This document shows positions 20,335-31,712 of a DNA stretch of 64,000 nt, piece after piece. The position numbers and the translations under genes are program-made. The stretch comes from Candidatus Pantoea varia (GTDB lineage Bacteria > Pseudomonadota > Gammaproteobacteria > Enterobacterales > Enterobacteriaceae): NCBI RefSeq assembly GCF_900115075.1, contig NZ_FOVG01000001.1, positions 2,170,001 through 2,234,000 of the forward strand, written 5' to 3'. The notes under the pieces were generated by a model that had not been told where the DNA came from, did no database searches, and saw only the letters and a program-made list of their open reading frames with translations. The stretch's first letter is position 1. The number at the start of each line of letters is the position of its first letter.

Positions 20335-21435
20335 TTATTGTGGTGTCAGGGTCAGGCGTAAATCGTCACCGACCTGCCGGACATCGCTGAATCGGAAGGC
20401 AGGCGCGTCAGCCAGCTGGCTGAGTCCCGGCAGCTGACACAGGCCGCGTCCTTCGTGACCTAACAGCTTAGGTGCCAGATAAACAATCAGTTCATCGACC
20501 AGTCCGGCCTGCAACAGGGCTCCGGCCAGCGAGGCCCCTGCTTCAACCCAGACGCTGTTAATCTGTCGTCTTCCCAGTAGCATCATCATCGCCACCAGAT
20601 CCAGCTGCTGTTCACGCAGCGGAACGGCAATCTGCGTCACCTCTGCGGGCCAGCTCTGCTGATCCGGCTCATGACGCATCAGCCAGGTTTCGCCCGGCTG
20701 CGAAATGAGCCGATGCTGCGGCGTCACGCGATTCTGGCTGTCGATAATCACCCGCACCGGCTGACGCAGCTGCGGCTCATCGAGCAGAGACCGGGTCTCT
20801 GCATTGAGTTCAGACCAGCGTACTGTCAGGGAGGGATTATCCGCCAGCACCGTGGCGCTGCTGCTGAGGATGGCGGCGCTTTGTGCACGCAGACGTTGCA
20901 CATCACGACGGGCAGCCGGCGAGGTGATCCACTGGCTTTCGCCGCTGGCCATTGCCGTGCGACCATCCAGTGACGCGCCCAGCTTGAGCTGAATCCAGGG
21001 GAAGCCGGTGCGCATACGCTTCAGGAAGCCGCGATTCAGCGCTTCCGCTTCCGGCATCATCAGGCCGTGGCTGACTTCAATGCCCGCCTGATGCAGACGG
21101 TGCAGTCCACGACCCGCAACCTGCGGATTCGGATCCTGCATGGCGGCTACGACACGGGCGACGCCAGCGGCAATAAGCGCATCACAGCAGGGCGGTGTGC
21201 GGCCATGATGGCTGCAGGGCTCCAGCGTGACATAGGCGGTTGCGCCACGCGCTTTCTCGCCCGCCATGCGGAGCGCGTGAACTTCGGCATGCGGTTCACC
21301 GGCGCGCTGATGCCAGCCCTCACCGACCACTTCGCCATCGCGCACAATCACGCAGCCGACATTCGGGTTCGGCATGGTCGTAAAACGGCCGCGTCGCGCC
21401 AGTTCCAGCGCGCGCGCCATATAGCGCTCATCCAT
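20335..21435 (-). CDS. ribD: Bifunctional riboflavin deaminase/reductase RibD
   Basis: A 366-residue two-domain enzyme catalysing the second and third riboflavin steps. The N-terminal zinc deaminase domain has HAEVHAL (His49, Glu51), PCSHHGRTPPCC (Cys74 and Cys83/84). The C-terminal part is an NADPH reductase of dihydrofolate-reductase fold. It begins three bases after nrdR, so it is co-transcribed with it. Confidence 0.97.
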   Translation of the reverse strand: MDERYMARALELARRGRFTTMPNPNVGCVIVRDGEVVGEGWHQRAGEPHAEVHALRMAGEKARGATAYVTLEPCSHHGRTPPCCDALIAAGVARVVAAMQDPNPQVAGRGLHRLHQAGIEVSHGLMMPEAEALNRGFLKRMRTGFPWIQLKLGASLDGRTAMASGESQWITSPAARRDVQRLRAQSAAILSSSATVLADNPSLTVRWSELNAETRSLLDEPQLRQPVRVIIDSQNRVTPQHRLISQPGETWLMRHEPDQQSWPAEVTQIAVPLREQQLDLVAMMMLLGRRQINSVWVEAGASLAGALLQAGLVDELIVYLAPKLLGHEGRGLCQLPGLSQLADAPAFRFSDVRQVGDDLRLTLTPQ

Positions 21436-21438
21436 ACT

Positions 21439-21888
21439 TTAATCCTGTAACCGGGCGATCTCTTCGCCAAAATCACGAATATCTTCAAAGCTGCGGTAAA
21501 CCGAGGCGAAGCGAATATAGGCGACTTTATCGAGCTTTTTCAGCTCATCCATCACCAGATTGCCAATCAGCTTACTGGGGATCTCGCGTTCGCCGGTGGC
21601 GCGCAACTGAGTTTTAATATGGTTCACAGCGCTTTCAACCGCGTCGGCACTGACCGGACGCTTCTCAAGCGCTTTCATCATCCCGCTGGCCATTTTGTCT
21701 TCATTGAAGGGTTCGCGCACGTCATTGCTTTTCACCACGCGCGGCATCACCAGTTCCGCCACCTCAAAGGTGGTGAAACGTTCATGACACATCAGACACT
21801 GGCGGCGGCGGCGCACCGAGGAGCCTTCGCTAACCAGACGAGAATCAATCACTTTGGTGTCCACAGCGGAGCAGAATGGGCAATGCAT
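21439..21888 (-). CDS. nrdR: Transcriptional repressor NrdR
   Basis: A 149-residue regulator that represses ribonucleotide reductase genes in response to dNTP/ATP. The N-terminal zinc ribbon has Cys3, Cys6, Cys31 and Cys34 ([17 protein letters not shown]), followed by an ATP-cone domain. I use the ATG at 21886-21888. An upstream in-frame start would add 20 residues with no homology. It is the first gene of the nrdR-ribD-ribE-nusB-thiL-pgpA run. Confidence 0.97.
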   Translation of the reverse strand: MHCPFCSAVDTKVIDSRLVSEGSSVRRRRQCLMCHERFTTFEVAELVMPRVVKSNDVREPFNEDKMASGMMKALEKRPVSADAVESAVNHIKTQLRATGEREIPSKLIGNLVMDELKKLDKVAYIRFASVYRSFEDIRDFGEEIARLQD

Positions 21889-22022
21889 GACGTTTCCTGA
21901 CGCGAGAGTGATGGGCCTGACAGTGTAGCGCGAACTGCGAATCAACAAAATCTCTTCCGTGCCTTTCCCCGGCTTCTCATCGCAGGATAAACGATGCTAA
22001 ATTTCGTCTGCGGCAAAAGGGA

Positions 22023-22033
22023 CTACGCTTTAA
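22023..22033 (+). promoter_or_regulatory. Candidate sigma-S (RpoS) -10 element for kbp
   Basis: CTACGCTTTAA closely fits the extended sigma-S -10 pattern (CTAYRCTTAA). It lies about 42 bases before the kbp start. E. coli kbp (ygaU) is RpoS-dependent, so the fit is biologically sensible. Confidence 0.5.
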
Positions 22034-22074
22034 GAGCTGCAATTAAAATTTTCCACTAACACATTGGAGGTTGT

Positions 22075-22512
22075 ATGGGTCTGTTTAACTTTGTGAAGGA
22101 AGCCGGTGAAAAACTTTGGGACGCCGTAAACGGCGGTGATGACCAGAATAAAAAGCTGCAGGATCACATCAATAAGCTCGGCTTGCCTGACAGCGACAAG
22201 GTCGACGTGAAGGTGAATGGCGATACCGTGACCGTAACCGGCGATGGCCTTTCCCAGGAGCTGAAAGAGAAGATTCTGATCGCAGCAGGTAACGTGGCAG
22301 GTATCACGAAAGTCGAAGACAAGGTGACTGTGACAGATAGCGCGGCCGAGTCAGAGCTTTACACCGTGAAAAAAGGCGACACGCTGAGCGCGATTTCCAA
22401 ACAGGTTTATGGCAACGCTAACGAATATAACAAGATTTTCGAAGCGAATAAGCCAATGCTCTCGCATCCTGATAAGATCTATCCTGGCCAGGTTTTACGT
22501 ATTCCAAAATAA
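22075..22512 (+). CDS. kbp: Kbp/YgaU potassium-binding BON-LysM protein
   Basis: A 145-residue protein with a BON domain (about 25-90, [16 protein letters not shown]) and a C-terminal LysM domain (about 94-144, [18 protein letters not shown]). E. coli Kbp is a cytoplasmic K+ sensor needed under high-K+ or osmotic stress. There is no signal peptide. In E. coli this gene is far away, so its place next to yajI is a rearrangement of this lineage. It has a strong ribosome site, TTGGAGGT. Confidence 0.93.
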   Translation: MGLFNFVKEAGEKLWDAVNGGDDQNKKLQDHINKLGLPDSDKVDVKVNGDTVTVTGDGLSQELKEKILIAAGNVAGITKVEDKVTVTDSAAESELYTVKKGDTLSAISKQVYGNANEYNKIFEANKPMLSHPDKIYPGQVLRIPK

Positions 22513-22528
22513 CGGACAAGGATAACTT

Positions 22529-23107
22529 ATGAGCAGGATGGTTTGGCTTCCGGTGGCGCTCTCTCTGGTCACGCTGAGCGGCTGCAGCAGCACGGTCGGT
22601 AATCCTCAGGTCAGAGAGTTGCATCAGGAAGTAAGTCAGCTTAATCAGCAGATGCAGCACCTGACTACACAGGCCAGCGCGCTGGAGATCCAGGGGCAGC
22701 TCAATAGCCAGTTGCAACAAGGTGCCTGGCTGGTGCCGCAGGCGAACACGCCGGTGGCGCTGCAGACGCAACTCGGTACGCTACGACTGACGCTGTCGCC
22801 TGTCACCGCCGAAGCCAGCGGCTCTCGGGCAACCCTGACTGTGCGTTCAATGGACGACCGGCCTCTGCCCGCCCTGCACGCGACGGTGATCTGGGGTGAA
22901 CTCGACACAGCGACCGGTAAACCGCTGAACCGCGACAGTCTGACTCAGACCGTCGCGGTGCCTGCCTCGCTGCTCCCACAGCATTCGGCGAGCATCCCGC
23001 TGCGCCTCAGTGGCCTGACACCAGAGCAACTGGGTTATGTCCGCGTGCATAACGTAACCGGTGACGGACCGGCCCAGACCTCCCCTGCCGCACCCGCTAA
23101 TCCTTAG
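22529..23107 (+). CDS. yajI: YajI-like lipoprotein (DUF3251)
   Basis: A 192-residue predicted lipoprotein. The signal ends in LSGC (Cys19), then comes a short coiled-coil-like stretch (QVRELHQEVSQLNQQMQHL) and a beta-rich DUF3251 domain. In E. coli yajI lies next to nrdR, and here only kbp separates them. E. coli tsx and yajD, which I expect between yajI and secF, are absent. It starts 16 bases after kbp, so the two are probably co-transcribed. Function is unknown. Confidence 0.8.
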   Translation: MSRMVWLPVALSLVTLSGCSSTVGNPQVRELHQEVSQLNQQMQHLTTQASALEIQGQLNSQLQQGAWLVPQANTPVALQTQLGTLRLTLSPVTAEASGSRATLTVRSMDDRPLPALHATVIWGELDTATGKPLNRDSLTQTVAVPASLLPQHSASIPLRLSGLTPEQLGYVRVHNVTGDGPAQTSPAAPANP

Positions 23108-23120
23108 CAGAGGGTGCAAA

Positions 23121-23152
23121 AAAAACGGGCAGCCAAAAGGCTGCCCGTTTTT
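23121..23152. terminator. Bidirectional terminator between yajI and secF
   Basis: AAAAACGGGCAGCC pairs perfectly with GGCTGCCCGTTTTT across an AAAA loop. It has T runs on either strand and so serves both convergent genes. Confidence 0.93.
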
Positions 23153-23167
23153 ATTTCTGACGCGCGA

Positions 23168-24136
23168 TTAAGGCAGGATAGAAGGCTGATCCGCGCCCTC
23201 TTTCTCGACTTTCTGCACCATCATATGTTCACGCTTCATGCCCAGCTTCAGCGCCAGCGCCGAAGAGACATAAATCGATGAAATCGTACCAATCGTCACA
23301 CCAATCAGCATGGTCAGTGAGAAGCCTTTCAGCAGCGCACCACCAAACACGAACAGGATGAGGATCATCGCCAGCGTCGTCAGTGAGGTAATCAGCGTAC
23401 GGCTTAACGTCTGGGTCAGTGACACGTTCGTAATATCGTAAGAGCTGCCGCGACGGATCTTGCGGAAGTTTTCACGAATACGGTCAGAGACCACGATTTT
23501 ATCGTTAAGCGAGTAGCCGATCACCGACATCAGCGAGGCAACAATCGTCAGGTCGATTTCAATGCGGAACAGCGCCAGCAGGCCGCAGGTGATGATCACG
23601 TCATGCGCCAGCGCCAGCACGGTACCCAGCGCCAGACGCCACTCAAAGCGGAAACCGATATAGATCAGAATCGCAATCAGTGCAGACAACAGCGCCATCG
23701 CACCCGCCTGCGCCAGGTCGCTGCCCACACTCGGGCCCACGAACTCAATGCGCTTAACGGTCGCGTTTTGCTGCGTTGTCTGGTTAATCACCGACACCAC
23801 TTTATTGCCTAACTCAGTACCCGCCGGGCCGGTAACCGGTGCCATACGCACCATGACGTCACGGCTGCTGCCAAAGTTCTGCACCAGCGGCTCGTCAAAG
23901 CCCGCTTTCACCAGATCACCACGCAGGACTTCAAGATCGGCCGGTTTTTCCAGCGCGATCTCAATCACCGTACCACCGGTGAAATCGAGGCCCCAGTTAA
24001 AACCACGCACACCTACGATAGCAATCGCGGCGAGAATCAGCAGTCCTGAAATGATGAAGGCCAGCTTATCCCAGCGCATAAAGTCGACGACTTTACGCCC
24101 GTGGTTTAACTGCTCAATGTTATATTCCTGTGCCAC
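23168..24136 (-). CDS. secF: Protein translocase subunit SecF
   Basis: A 322-residue inner-membrane protein with six transmembrane helices and one large periplasmic loop. With SecD and YajC it uses the proton motive force to help SecYEG translocation. I set the start at the GTG at 24134-24136 (reading [16 protein letters not shown]), as in E. coli. The in-frame ATG is far upstream inside secD. The core [11 protein letters not shown] and the [29 protein letters not shown] region are intact. Confidence 0.96.
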   Translation of the reverse strand: MAQEYNIEQLNHGRKVVDFMRWDKLAFIISGLLILAAIAIVGVRGFNWGLDFTGGTVIEIALEKPADLEVLRGDLVKAGFDEPLVQNFGSSRDVMVRMAPVTGPAGTELGNKVVSVINQTTQQNATVKRIEFVGPSVGSDLAQAGAMALLSALIAILIYIGFRFEWRLALGTVLALAHDVIITCGLLALFRIEIDLTIVASLMSVIGYSLNDKIVVSDRIRENFRKIRRGSSYDITNVSLTQTLSRTLITSLTTLAMILILFVFGGALLKGFSLTMLIGVTIGTISSIYVSSALALKLGMKREHMMVQKVEKEGADQPSILP

Positions 24137-24146
24137 AACGCACTCC

Positions 24147-25994
24147 TCAGATAGACAGCTTGTTGATGCGTTTGCCACCGTAAACCAGGTTAACAATGGC
24201 ACGGGTACCGACAATCGCGGTGAACATTGAGGTCGCGATACCAATGGCGGTGGTAATAGCAAAGCCTTTGATCGAACCGGTGCCGACCGCGTAAAGAATG
24301 ATAACTTTGATCAGGGTGGTCACGTTCGCATCGACAATACTGGAGAAGGCGCCTTTGTAGCCCTCATGAATTGCCTGCTGAACCGAGCGCCCGTTTCGCA
24401 GCTCTTCTTTAATACGTTCGTTAATCAGTACGTTAGCATCGACTGCTACCGCCAGTGTTAACACGATACCGGCAATACCCGGCATGGTCAGGGTCGCGCC
24501 AGGCAGCAGGGACATGACGCCGACAATCAGCACCAGGTTAACCAGCAGCGCACTCGTCGCAATCAGACCAAACTTCTTGTAGAACACCACCATAAACAGG
24601 ATCGAGGCGAGCAGACCCCACAGGCAGGCTTCCAGACCCTGAGTAATGTTTTGCTGACCCATAGTCGGCCCGATAGTACGCTCTTCCACAATCTGGATTG
24701 GCGCAATCAACGCACCGGCACGCAGCAGCAGCGACAGCTGACGCGCTTCGTTCGGGTTGTTGATACCGGTGATGCGGAAACTGTTCCCCAGGCGAGACTG
24801 GATATTAGCGACGTTAATCACCTCTTCCTGTTTCACCAGAATTGAACGGCCGTTGGCATCTTTTTTACCGCTGTCCTTGTACTCCACAAACAGGGTCGCC
24901 ATCGGTTTTCCGATGTTGTCCTTGGTGAAGTTGGACATGATGTTACCGCCTGCGCCATCGAGTGAAATGTTCACCTGTGGCTGGTTGTACTCATCCATGC
25001 TGGAGGTTGAGTCGGTGATATGGTCACCGGTCAGAATCACCCGCTTGTAGAGGACGACCGGCTGGCCATCACGCATGTCTTTAACTTCTGAGTCACCCGG
25101 AACACGTCCACTGGCCGCCGCAGTAGGATCCACGCTGGTGTTAACCAGACGGAATTCCAGCGTCGCGGTTGCGCCCAGAATCTCTTTAGCACGCGCCGTA
25201 TCCTGAATACCCGGCAGCTCAACCACGATGCGATCGGAGCCCTGACGCTGGACCAGCGGTTCAGCCACGCCCAGTTGGTTTACACGGTTACGCAGAATCG
25301 TAATGTTCTGCTGAACCGCATATTCACGCGCTTCGCTGAGACGGGCATCGCTCATGGTGGCACGCAGAGCATCGCTGCCGCTGCTGTTGATCACCAGATC
25401 CTGATGACGCGAGGCCAGCCAGGAGATCGCCGCATCACGACTGGCAGCGTCACGGAAACGAATTTCCACGCCGTAGTTCGCGATTTTGTTGACGGTGGTG
25501 TAAGGGATATTTTTGGTGCGCAAATCGCTACGCAGCGTGTCAGCATTCTGCTCCTGCAGCTTGCTGAGCGCGGTGTCCATGTCCACTTCCATCAGGAAGT
25601 GCACACCACCACGCAGATCGAGACCGAGTTTCATCGGCTCTGCTGACAGCATACTCAGCCAGCGCGGTGTGGCTGGCGCAAGGTTCAGCGCGACAACGTA
25701 GTTTTCACCCAGCGCTTTCATGATCGCTTCACGGGCGCGTAACTGCACATCCGTATTATTGAAGCGCGCGGTAATTGCACCATTCTCCAGCGCAACCGAT
25801 TTGCTCTGGATATTGTCTTGTTTTAATGCGGACTGAATTTGATCCAACGTCTGCTCACTGGCGGCGCTTCCGCGCGCACCAGTGACTTGAACGGCCGGAT
25901 CCTCACCATACAGGTTGGGAAGCGCATAGAGCAGGCCGACGAGAATGACGACGACCAGCATTATGTACTTCCACAAAGGATAACGATTTAACAC
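24147..25994 (-). CDS. secD: Protein translocase subunit SecD
   Basis: A 615-residue inner-membrane translocation motor subunit, the same length as E. coli SecD. It has one N-terminal helix, a large periplasmic domain (P1), then five helices with [17 protein letters not shown]. The start is the GTG at 25992-25994 (reading [11 protein letters not shown]), the family start. An ATG 34 codons upstream runs back to within 25 bases of yajC's start of coding and is rejected. secF begins 10 bases after its stop. Confidence 0.96.
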   Translation of the reverse strand: MLNRYPLWKYIMLVVVILVGLLYALPNLYGEDPAVQVTGARGSAASEQTLDQIQSALKQDNIQSKSVALENGAITARFNNTDVQLRAREAIMKALGENYVVALNLAPATPRWLSMLSAEPMKLGLDLRGGVHFLMEVDMDTALSKLQEQNADTLRSDLRTKNIPYTTVNKIANYGVEIRFRDAASRDAAISWLASRHQDLVINSSGSDALRATMSDARLSEAREYAVQQNITILRNRVNQLGVAEPLVQRQGSDRIVVELPGIQDTARAKEILGATATLEFRLVNTSVDPTAAASGRVPGDSEVKDMRDGQPVVLYKRVILTGDHITDSTSSMDEYNQPQVNISLDGAGGNIMSNFTKDNIGKPMATLFVEYKDSGKKDANGRSILVKQEEVINVANIQSRLGNSFRITGINNPNEARQLSLLLRAGALIAPIQIVEERTIGPTMGQQNITQGLEACLWGLLASILFMVVFYKKFGLIATSALLVNLVLIVGVMSLLPGATLTMPGIAGIVLTLAVAVDANVLINERIKEELRNGRSVQQAIHEGYKGAFSSIVDANVTTLIKVIILYAVGTGSIKGFAITTAIGIATSMFTAIVGTRAIVNLVYGGKRINKLSI

Positions 25995-26019
25995 GGCAGT
26001 TCCCTTAGGGAAGAAAGAA

Positions 26020-26351
26020 TTACAGCGCCTTGATAGTGCCTTTAGGCAGCACGGCGGCGACGAAATCACGTTTAACGACGACTTCATTAGTGTCATTCAG
26101 CGCGATAGCTACGTAGCCCGTGTCAGAGACTTTCGTTACGCGGCCTACCAGGCCACCGCTGGTCAGCACTTCATCACCCTTAGAGATGGAATCCATCAGC
26201 TTCTTGTGCTCTTTCGCACGTTTCTGCTGCGGACGCAGGATCATGAAATAGAAAATCAGACCAAACACCACCAGCATGATCACCAGAGAATACGGACTTC
26301 CCTGAGACGGTGCGCCAGCTGCAGCCACGGCGTCAGAAATGAATAAGCTCA

Positions 26352-26352
<1 letters not shown>
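26020..26352 (-). CDS. yajC: Sec translocon accessory subunit YajC
   Basis: A 110-residue single-span membrane protein of the SecDF-YajC complex. The helix is about residues 20-40 ([19 protein letters not shown]), then comes a basic cytoplasmic domain with [17 protein letters not shown]. Its ATG overlaps the tgt stop by one base (TAATG). Confidence 0.97.
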
Positions 26353-27539
<1,187 letters not shown>

Positions 27540-27543
27540 TCAT

Positions 27544-27559
27544 TCGCCCGAAGGGGCGA
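27544..27559 (-). other. Short hairpin between queA and tgt
   Basis: TCGCCC (27544-27549) pairs with GGGCGA (27554-27559) in the 80-base gap. It has no T-tract in the direction of transcription. It could be a weak attenuator or a processing site. Confidence 0.3.
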
Positions 27560-27580
27560 TTCCGGCTATCGGTTAATAGA

Positions 27581-28651
27581 TCAGTCGCCCACTTTTTCCA
27601 GCGGCGCCTGCGGATTTTTGCTGATAAACATCGCGTCACCATAACTGAAGAAACGATATTGCTCAGCCACGGCAGCGCGATACGCGGCCATGGTGTGCTG
27701 ATAACCGGCAAACGCCGAGACCAGCATAATCAGAGTCGATTCGGGCAAGTGGAAGTTGGTGATCAGTGCATCGATCACCTGATACTCATAGCCCGGATAG
27801 ATAAAAATCTGGGTATCGTCGAAGAACGGCGCAATCAGGGCATCCTGACTCGCTTTAGCGGCGCTCTCCAGCGAACGGACGGAAGTAGTGCCGACGGCGA
27901 CCACTTTATTGCCACGTGCCTTACAGGCCAGCACCGCGTCGACAACCTCCTGCGGCACTTCGGCATATTCCGCGTGCATGTGATGCTCTTCGATAGTCTC
28001 GACACGCACCGGCTGGAAGGTACCTGCACCGACATGCAGCGTCACAAACGCCATCTCAATGCCCTTTTCTTTCAGCGCCTGCAGCAGCGGTTCATCAAAG
28101 TGCAGACCGGCGGTCGGAGCCGCGACAGCACCCGGACGGGCACTGTAAACCGTCTGATAAAGCTCGCGATCCGCCTCTTCATCGGGACGATCAATATACG
28201 GCGGCAGGGGCATATGGCCGACGCTGTTGAGAATGTCGAGTACGGCGCGCTCATCATCAAAGACAATCTCAAACAGCGCGTCGTGACGGGCCACCATGGT
28301 CGCTTTCACGCTCTCATCTTCGCCCAGCAGCAGTTCTGCACCCGGTTTCGGCGCTTTTGAGGCGCGAACGTGTGCCAGCACGCGTTTGTCGTCGAGCATC
28401 CGCTCCACCAGCATTTCGATTTTGCCGCCGCTGGCTTTACGGCCAAAGACGCGCGCCGGAATCACACGGGTGTTGTTGAACACCAGCAGATCGCCTGGAT
28501 TCAGCTTATCCAGCACGTCGGTGAAAACACCGTGCGACACCGCACCACTGGGGCCATCGAGCGACAGCAGGCGACAACCGCTGCGCTGCGCCTGGGGATA
28601 GTGAGCAATCAGGGATTCGGGCAGTTTAAAAGCAAAATCGGCGACACGCAT
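27581..28651 (-). CDS. queA: S-adenosylmethionine:tRNA ribosyltransferase-isomerase
   Basis: A 356-residue enzyme that transfers and rearranges the ribose of SAM onto preQ1-tRNA to give epoxyqueuosine. [19 protein letters not shown] and [16 protein letters not shown] are family signatures. I start at the ATG at 28649-28651. The open frame extends 76 codons further upstream, but that part is Cys-rich, unconserved and overlaps the divergent acpH. Confidence 0.96.
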   Translation of the reverse strand: MRVADFAFKLPESLIAHYPQAQRSGCRLLSLDGPSGAVSHGVFTDVLDKLNPGDLLVFNNTRVIPARVFGRKASGGKIEMLVERMLDDKRVLAHVRASKAPKPGAELLLGEDESVKATMVARHDALFEIVFDDERAVLDILNSVGHMPLPPYIDRPDEEADRELYQTVYSARPGAVAAPTAGLHFDEPLLQALKEKGIEMAFVTLHVGAGTFQPVRVETIEEHHMHAEYAEVPQEVVDAVLACKARGNKVVAVGTTSVRSLESAAKASQDALIAPFFDDTQIFIYPGYEYQVIDALITNFHLPESTLIMLVSAFAGYQHTMAAYRAAVAEQYRFFSYGDAMFISKNPQAPLEKVGD

Positions 28652-28754
28652 TGAAATGTTCTTTCTCAGGCAAAAACAGGCGGCACAGTTTAGCGGAAAA
28701 ACGACCATTTCTGAACAACTGGCTGCGCAAAGGCAGTTCAGCCTATAATGCAGC

Positions 28755-29336
28755 ATGAACTTTCTTGCGCATCTCCACCTGGCCAGGCTGGCCGACAGCT
28801 CCTTACTCGGCAATTTAATGGCCGACTTTGTGCGTGGCAACCCGCACCAGCACTGGTCTGCGCCTGTCGCGGACGGCATTCTGATGCATCGTCGTCTGGA
28901 TGTAATGACCGATGCGCTGCCGGAAGTGCGCAGCGCCCGTCAGTTGTTCCGTGCTGAGACTTATCGCGTGGCACCCATTACGCTGGACGTCATCTGGGAC
29001 CATTTTCTGGCCCGTCACTGGCAGCGATTCACGCCGGACCAGACGCTGGTTGCCTTTTCTGCCGCCGCCGAGCACGAAATCATTCCGCAGCTGGCTGACA
29101 CGCCCGTGGAGTTTCAGGAACTCAACGCGGTAATGTGGCGCGAGCGCTGGTTTGAGCATTATGCCCAGCCAGCACGGCTGGAGCGGGTGCTGCACGGCAT
29201 GGCCAGCCGCCGCCCTCGCCTCGCAGCCCTGCGCGACTCTTACCATGATTTCACCGAACACTATGATCAGCTGGAAGCGCTGTTTTTTGTTTTTTATCCG
29301 CGTTTAATGGCGCTGGCATCCAGCAGAACCCTGTAA
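28755..29336 (+). CDS. acpH: Acyl carrier protein phosphodiesterase
   Basis: A 193-residue HD-type hydrolase that removes the phosphopantetheine group from holo-[28 protein letters not shown] and [13 protein letters not shown] are near-identical to E. coli AcpH. It is divergent from queA as in E. coli. Confidence 0.95.
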   Translation: MNFLAHLHLARLADSSLLGNLMADFVRGNPHQHWSAPVADGILMHRRLDVMTDALPEVRSARQLFRAETYRVAPITLDVIWDHFLARHWQRFTPDQTLVAFSAAAEHEIIPQLADTPVEFQELNAVMWRERWFEHYAQPARLERVLHGMASRRPRLAALRDSYHDFTEHYDQLEALFFVFYPRLMALASSRTL

Positions 29337-29542
29337 AACCCGATCCTCTGCTGCCGGGCAGGCGGATGCCCGCTTTCGCCTGCATAAAAAGCCCCTCTCC
29401 CCCTCTGCGCTATCTTGCCATTGCTGCTTATCTGCGGCTTAATGAAGCCTTTCTTAACAATAGTTAAGAAAACATCACAGCCAGACCGCCTGTTCAGGCG
29501 CACCTTCCGTTCGTTATGGCAAAAAAATCATAAGAGGAAAAG

Positions 29543-30355
29543 ATGTCATCCGCTTCGCATTCTGAAATAGACGCGCGTTATCGTTACGCCTGCGACATCG
29601 CCCGTGCGGCGGGCAGCCGGGCCTTATCATGGTATCAGCAGCGTCAGACACTGGTCGTGGAACACAAAAGGGATTTGCAGGATGTGGTCAGCGAGGCTGA
29701 TCGAAACGTTGAAGCATTAATTAAGTCGTTAATTGCTGAGCGTTTTCCTGAGGATGCCGTCTATGGTGAAGAGAGTGGCGGCGAGGTTGAGGGCACGCCT
29801 TTTATCTGGGTCGTCGATCCCATTGATGGCACCGCCTGCTTCGTCAATGGCCTGCCTAACTGGTGCGTCTCGCTGGCTGTCGTCTGTAATGGCGAACCGG
29901 TGATCGGTGTGGTCTGCGATCCCAACCATCAGGAGCTGTTTCACGCACGAGCAGGCCAGGGCGCGTGGGTCAACGAGAGCCGTCTGCAGGTTCATGATGC
30001 TGAACATCTCAACGAAGGCTTGCTCGGCATCAGCAACTCCAGCCGGACCCCGGGCGAAAGTACCTCGCGCCTGATTAGCGGCTTAATAGAACAGGGTGGT
30101 ATGTTTATTCGCATCGGCTCCGGCGCGCTGACCAGCGCGTGGGCAGCGGCCGGGCGACTGATTGGCTACTACGAAGCGCATATGCATCCGTGGGATAGTC
30201 TGCCGGGCATCGTCCTGATGCGTGAAGCAGGCGGTGTCACCAATGATTATCTGCGAAACGAAGGACTGAAAAACGGCAACCCGGTGTTGCTGGCCAATGC
30301 GGCCCTTTATCCAAAAATTAAAGCGCTGACCGGTAATCGCGCCCTGGAGGAGTAA
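29543..30355 (+). CDS. Inositol monophosphatase family protein
   Basis: A 270-residue Mg-dependent phosphatase of the IMPase fold, probably cytoplasmic since there is no signal peptide. Metal-binding motifs in order: GEESGG (Glu76, Glu77), DPIDGTACF (Asp92, Asp95; usually DPxDGTTNF), and WDSLPG (Asp218; usually WDxAAG). The motif variants suggest a divergent subfamily, so inositol phosphate is a plausible but unproven substrate; histidinol phosphate is another. Its stop is followed directly by the ATG of the phytase-like gene, so the two form an operon. E. coli has malZ at this place. Confidence 0.85.
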   Translation: MSSASHSEIDARYRYACDIARAAGSRALSWYQQRQTLVVEHKRDLQDVVSEADRNVEALIKSLIAERFPEDAVYGEESGGEVEGTPFIWVVDPIDGTACFVNGLPNWCVSLAVVCNGEPVIGVVCDPNHQELFHARAGQGAWVNESRLQVHDAEHLNEGLLGISNSSRTPGESTSRLISGLIEQGGMFIRIGSGALTSAWAAAGRLIGYYEAHMHPWDSLPGIVLMREAGGVTNDYLRNEGLKNGNPVLLANAALYPKIKALTGNRALEE

Positions 30356-31612
30356 ATGACGCTGCCTGTTCTGTACCGCTGTGCACTGATCCTCAGTTCT
30401 CTCTGGCTGCTAAGCCCGGCGTCACAGGCGGCGGATTACCAGCTGGAAAAAGTGGTCGAACTGAGCCGTCACGGTGTCCGTCCGCCCACGTCCGGCAATC
30501 GCAAAGAGATAGAAGCCGCCAGCCAGCAACCCTGGACGCAGTGGACCACTGCCGATGGCGAGCTGACTGGCCACGGCTACAGCGCCGTGGTCAATAAAGG
30601 ACGCTGGGAAGGCGAGCACTATCGCCAGCTCGGCCTGCTGAACGCGGGCTGTCCTGACCCGTCCCAGGTTTACGTGCGGGCCAGTCCGCTGCAGCGCACC
30701 CGCGCCACGGCTGCGGCGTTAACGGATGGGGCGTTTCCTGGCTGCGGCATGACGGTGCATCACGTAGCGGGCGATGTCGATCCCCTGTTTCAGACTGAAA
30801 AGCTGACGGTTACCCAGACCGATCCCGCTCAGGCGCTGGCCGCGAAACAGCAGAAAGCGGGCGATCTGGCGCAGCTCCAACAGCAACTGCAACCGGCGAT
30901 TCGGCAACTGAAAGCCGCCGTCTGCCCGGCAGCAACAGAGTGTCCCTTATTTGATGCGCCCTGGGCGTTCCGGCAGACCCGCAGTGGCAACACTTACGTT
31001 TACGGTCTGAGTGTGATGGCGAGCATGGTGGAGACGCTGCGACTGGGTTACAGCGAAAATCTGCCGTTTGATCAGCTTGCCTGGGGACACATCACCTCGG
31101 CTGCACAGATCACCTCACTGCTTCCGTTGCTGACCGCAAACTACGATCTCAGCAATGACATCCTCTATCAGGCACAGCGCCGTGGCTCAATATTGCTTAA
31201 CACCCTGCTGGAGGAAATTGCTTCTGATAACGCGCCAACCCGCTGGCTGATTCTGGTGGCGCATGACACCAACATTGCAATGGTGCGCACCCTGATGGAC
31301 TTTAGCTGGCAGTTACCCGGCTATTCACGCGGCAACATTCCGCCGGGCAGCAGTCTGGTGCTGGAGCGCTGGCGCGACACCCGCAGCGGCAATCGTTTTT
31401 TGCGGATCTATTTTCAGGCGCAAAGTCTGGATGGCATCCGCCAGCTGCAACCGATTGATGATAAACATCCGTTATTACGCCAGGAATGGCATCAGCCCGA
31501 CTGCAGGGTCACCGATGTCGGTTTGCTCTGTCCTTATCAATCCACGCTGACTCAGCTGCGTAAAACTCTGGATAACAGCGCTGTGCTGCCAGTTTCGGTT
31601 ATAGTGCCCTGA
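30356..31612 (+). CDS. Histidine acid phosphatase, phytase/AppA-like
   Basis: A 418-residue periplasmic phosphatase. A cleavable signal ends near residue 25 (PASQAADYQL). The nucleophile motif RHGVRPPT has the catalytic His39, and the proton donor pair is His303-Asp304 (VAHDTNIAM). Several Cys residues could form disulfides as in E. coli AppA. The family removes phosphates from phytate or sugar phosphates (for example AppA, Agp). The exact substrate is not readable from sequence. It starts with no gap after the inositol-monophosphatase-like gene, which favours phytate or inositol phosphates. Confidence 0.88.
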   Translation: MTLPVLYRCALILSSLWLLSPASQAADYQLEKVVELSRHGVRPPTSGNRKEIEAASQQPWTQWTTADGELTGHGYSAVVNKGRWEGEHYRQLGLLNAGCPDPSQVYVRASPLQRTRATAAALTDGAFPGCGMTVHHVAGDVDPLFQTEKLTVTQTDPAQALAAKQQKAGDLAQLQQQLQPAIRQLKAAVCPAATECPLFDAPWAFRQTRSGNTYVYGLSVMASMVETLRLGYSENLPFDQLAWGHITSAAQITSLLPLLTANYDLSNDILYQAQRRGSILLNTLLEEIASDNAPTRWLILVAHDTNIAMVRTLMDFSWQLPGYSRGNIPPGSSLVLERWRDTRSGNRFLRIYFQAQSLDGIRQLQPIDDKHPLLRQEWHQPDCRVTDVGLLCPYQSTLTQLRKTLDNSAVLPVSVIVP

Positions 31613-31629
31613 GCCTGTGGCTAATCAAA

Positions 31630-31658
31630 TTAAGGCCGCAGTCTCAATGCGGCCTTAA
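31630..31658 (+). terminator. Hairpin after the phytase-like gene
   Basis: TTAAGGCCGCA (31630-31640) pairs perfectly with TGCGGCCTTAA (31648-31658), 18 bases after the stop. The flanks are A/T-rich, but the T-tract is short (TAATAATG). Confidence 0.7.
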
Positions 31659-31712
31659 TAATGTTAACCGCTGTTAATTAACGCCAATCCGACCTTTTCT
31701 TATTTAATTTTC

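Noticed and set aside
28652-28879. N-terminal 76-codon extension of queA
   Set aside because: Cys-rich and unlike QueA; it overlaps the divergent acpH, and the conserved start is at 28651.
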